Source: Thermoanaerobaculia bacterium (GTDB taxonomy: Bacteria > Acidobacteriota > Thermoanaerobaculia > Multivoradales > JAHEKO01). Taken from it: 5,031 nt of DNA. Within the stretch, counting starts at the first letter, position 1, and every line of letters starts with the position of its first letter. The notes beneath the pieces were generated by a model. The model was not told where the DNA came from, searched no databases, and saw only the letters and a list, made by a program, of their open reading frames with translations. The position numbers and the translations under genes were made by a program. Shown piece after piece: positions 5,010 through 5,031 of the stretch. Location of the stretch: positions 1 to 5,031 of the forward strand of contig JARFQS010000350.1 of the NCBI GenBank assembly GCA_029287645.1, read 5' to 3'.

Positions 5010-5031
5010 ATGTTTCGCCACTCTCTCGAAC
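5010..5031 (+). CDS. start of an unidentified gene, first seven codons, partial
   Basis: ATG at 5010 is preceded by GAGGAGG (4995-5001) at eight bases, one of the best ribosome sites in the window, with a plausible promoter and leader hairpin before it. The visible peptide is MFRHSLE and runs off the right edge. Too little is present to assign a family. The gene lies 158 bases after the PAS-GGDEF-EAL gene in the same direction and probably has its own promoter. Confidence 0.5.

Overview
The window is GC-rich chromosomal DNA from a bacterium. Several genes start with GTG and most have purine-rich Shine-Dalgarno sites. The gene content (a PAS-GGDEF-EAL protein, an SCP2-type thiolase, an HdeD-like membrane protein, a small Rho_N-domain protein) suggests a Gram-negative such as a proteobacterium, myxobacterium-like lineage or acidobacterium. 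I cannot assign a genus. I see no insertion sequence, CRISPR array, tRNA, rRNA or phage gene.

Layout, left to right. (1) The first 76 codons of a thiolase-family gene lie on the minus strand (229 to 1) and run off the left edge. (2) A shared upstream region of about 207 bases separates it from a plus-strand gene (437-760) for a 107-residue protein with a Rho_N/SAP-like N-terminus and a very basic helical C-terminus. (3) Converging on that gene is a minus-strand cluster transcribed 2189 to 892: a small exported protein, an HdeD/DUF308-like membrane protein, and an orphan ribbon-helix-helix (RHH) DNA-binding protein. The RHH gene has its own good promoter at the stop codon of the gene before it, with an inverted repeat on the -35 box. 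(4) A divergent intergenic region of about 196 bases leads to the largest gene (2386-4851, plus), an 821-residue soluble protein with three PAS domains, a GGDEF domain and an EAL domain. (5) A short gap follows, then the first seven codons of another plus-strand gene with a strong ribosome site at the right edge.

The central gene is a cyclic-di-GMP signalling protein. Its GGDEF signature reads GGDKF while the metal ligands and inhibitory RxxD site are kept, and its EAL domain keeps every catalytic residue I can place. The simplest reading is a PAS-controlled phosphodiesterase with a non-cyclising, possibly regulatory, GGDEF domain. Its GTG start overlaps the stop of a five-codon frame that has its own good ribosome site, which hints at translational coupling.

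The exported and HdeD-like proteins form an apparent two-gene envelope unit. Apart from promoter sharing, nothing in the sequence ties them to the c-di-GMP gene. I see no clearly novel multi-gene system. The most unusual signals are regulatory: the mini-cistron, the RHH operator-like repeat, and a hairpin that would cover the ribosome site of the Rho_N-like gene.
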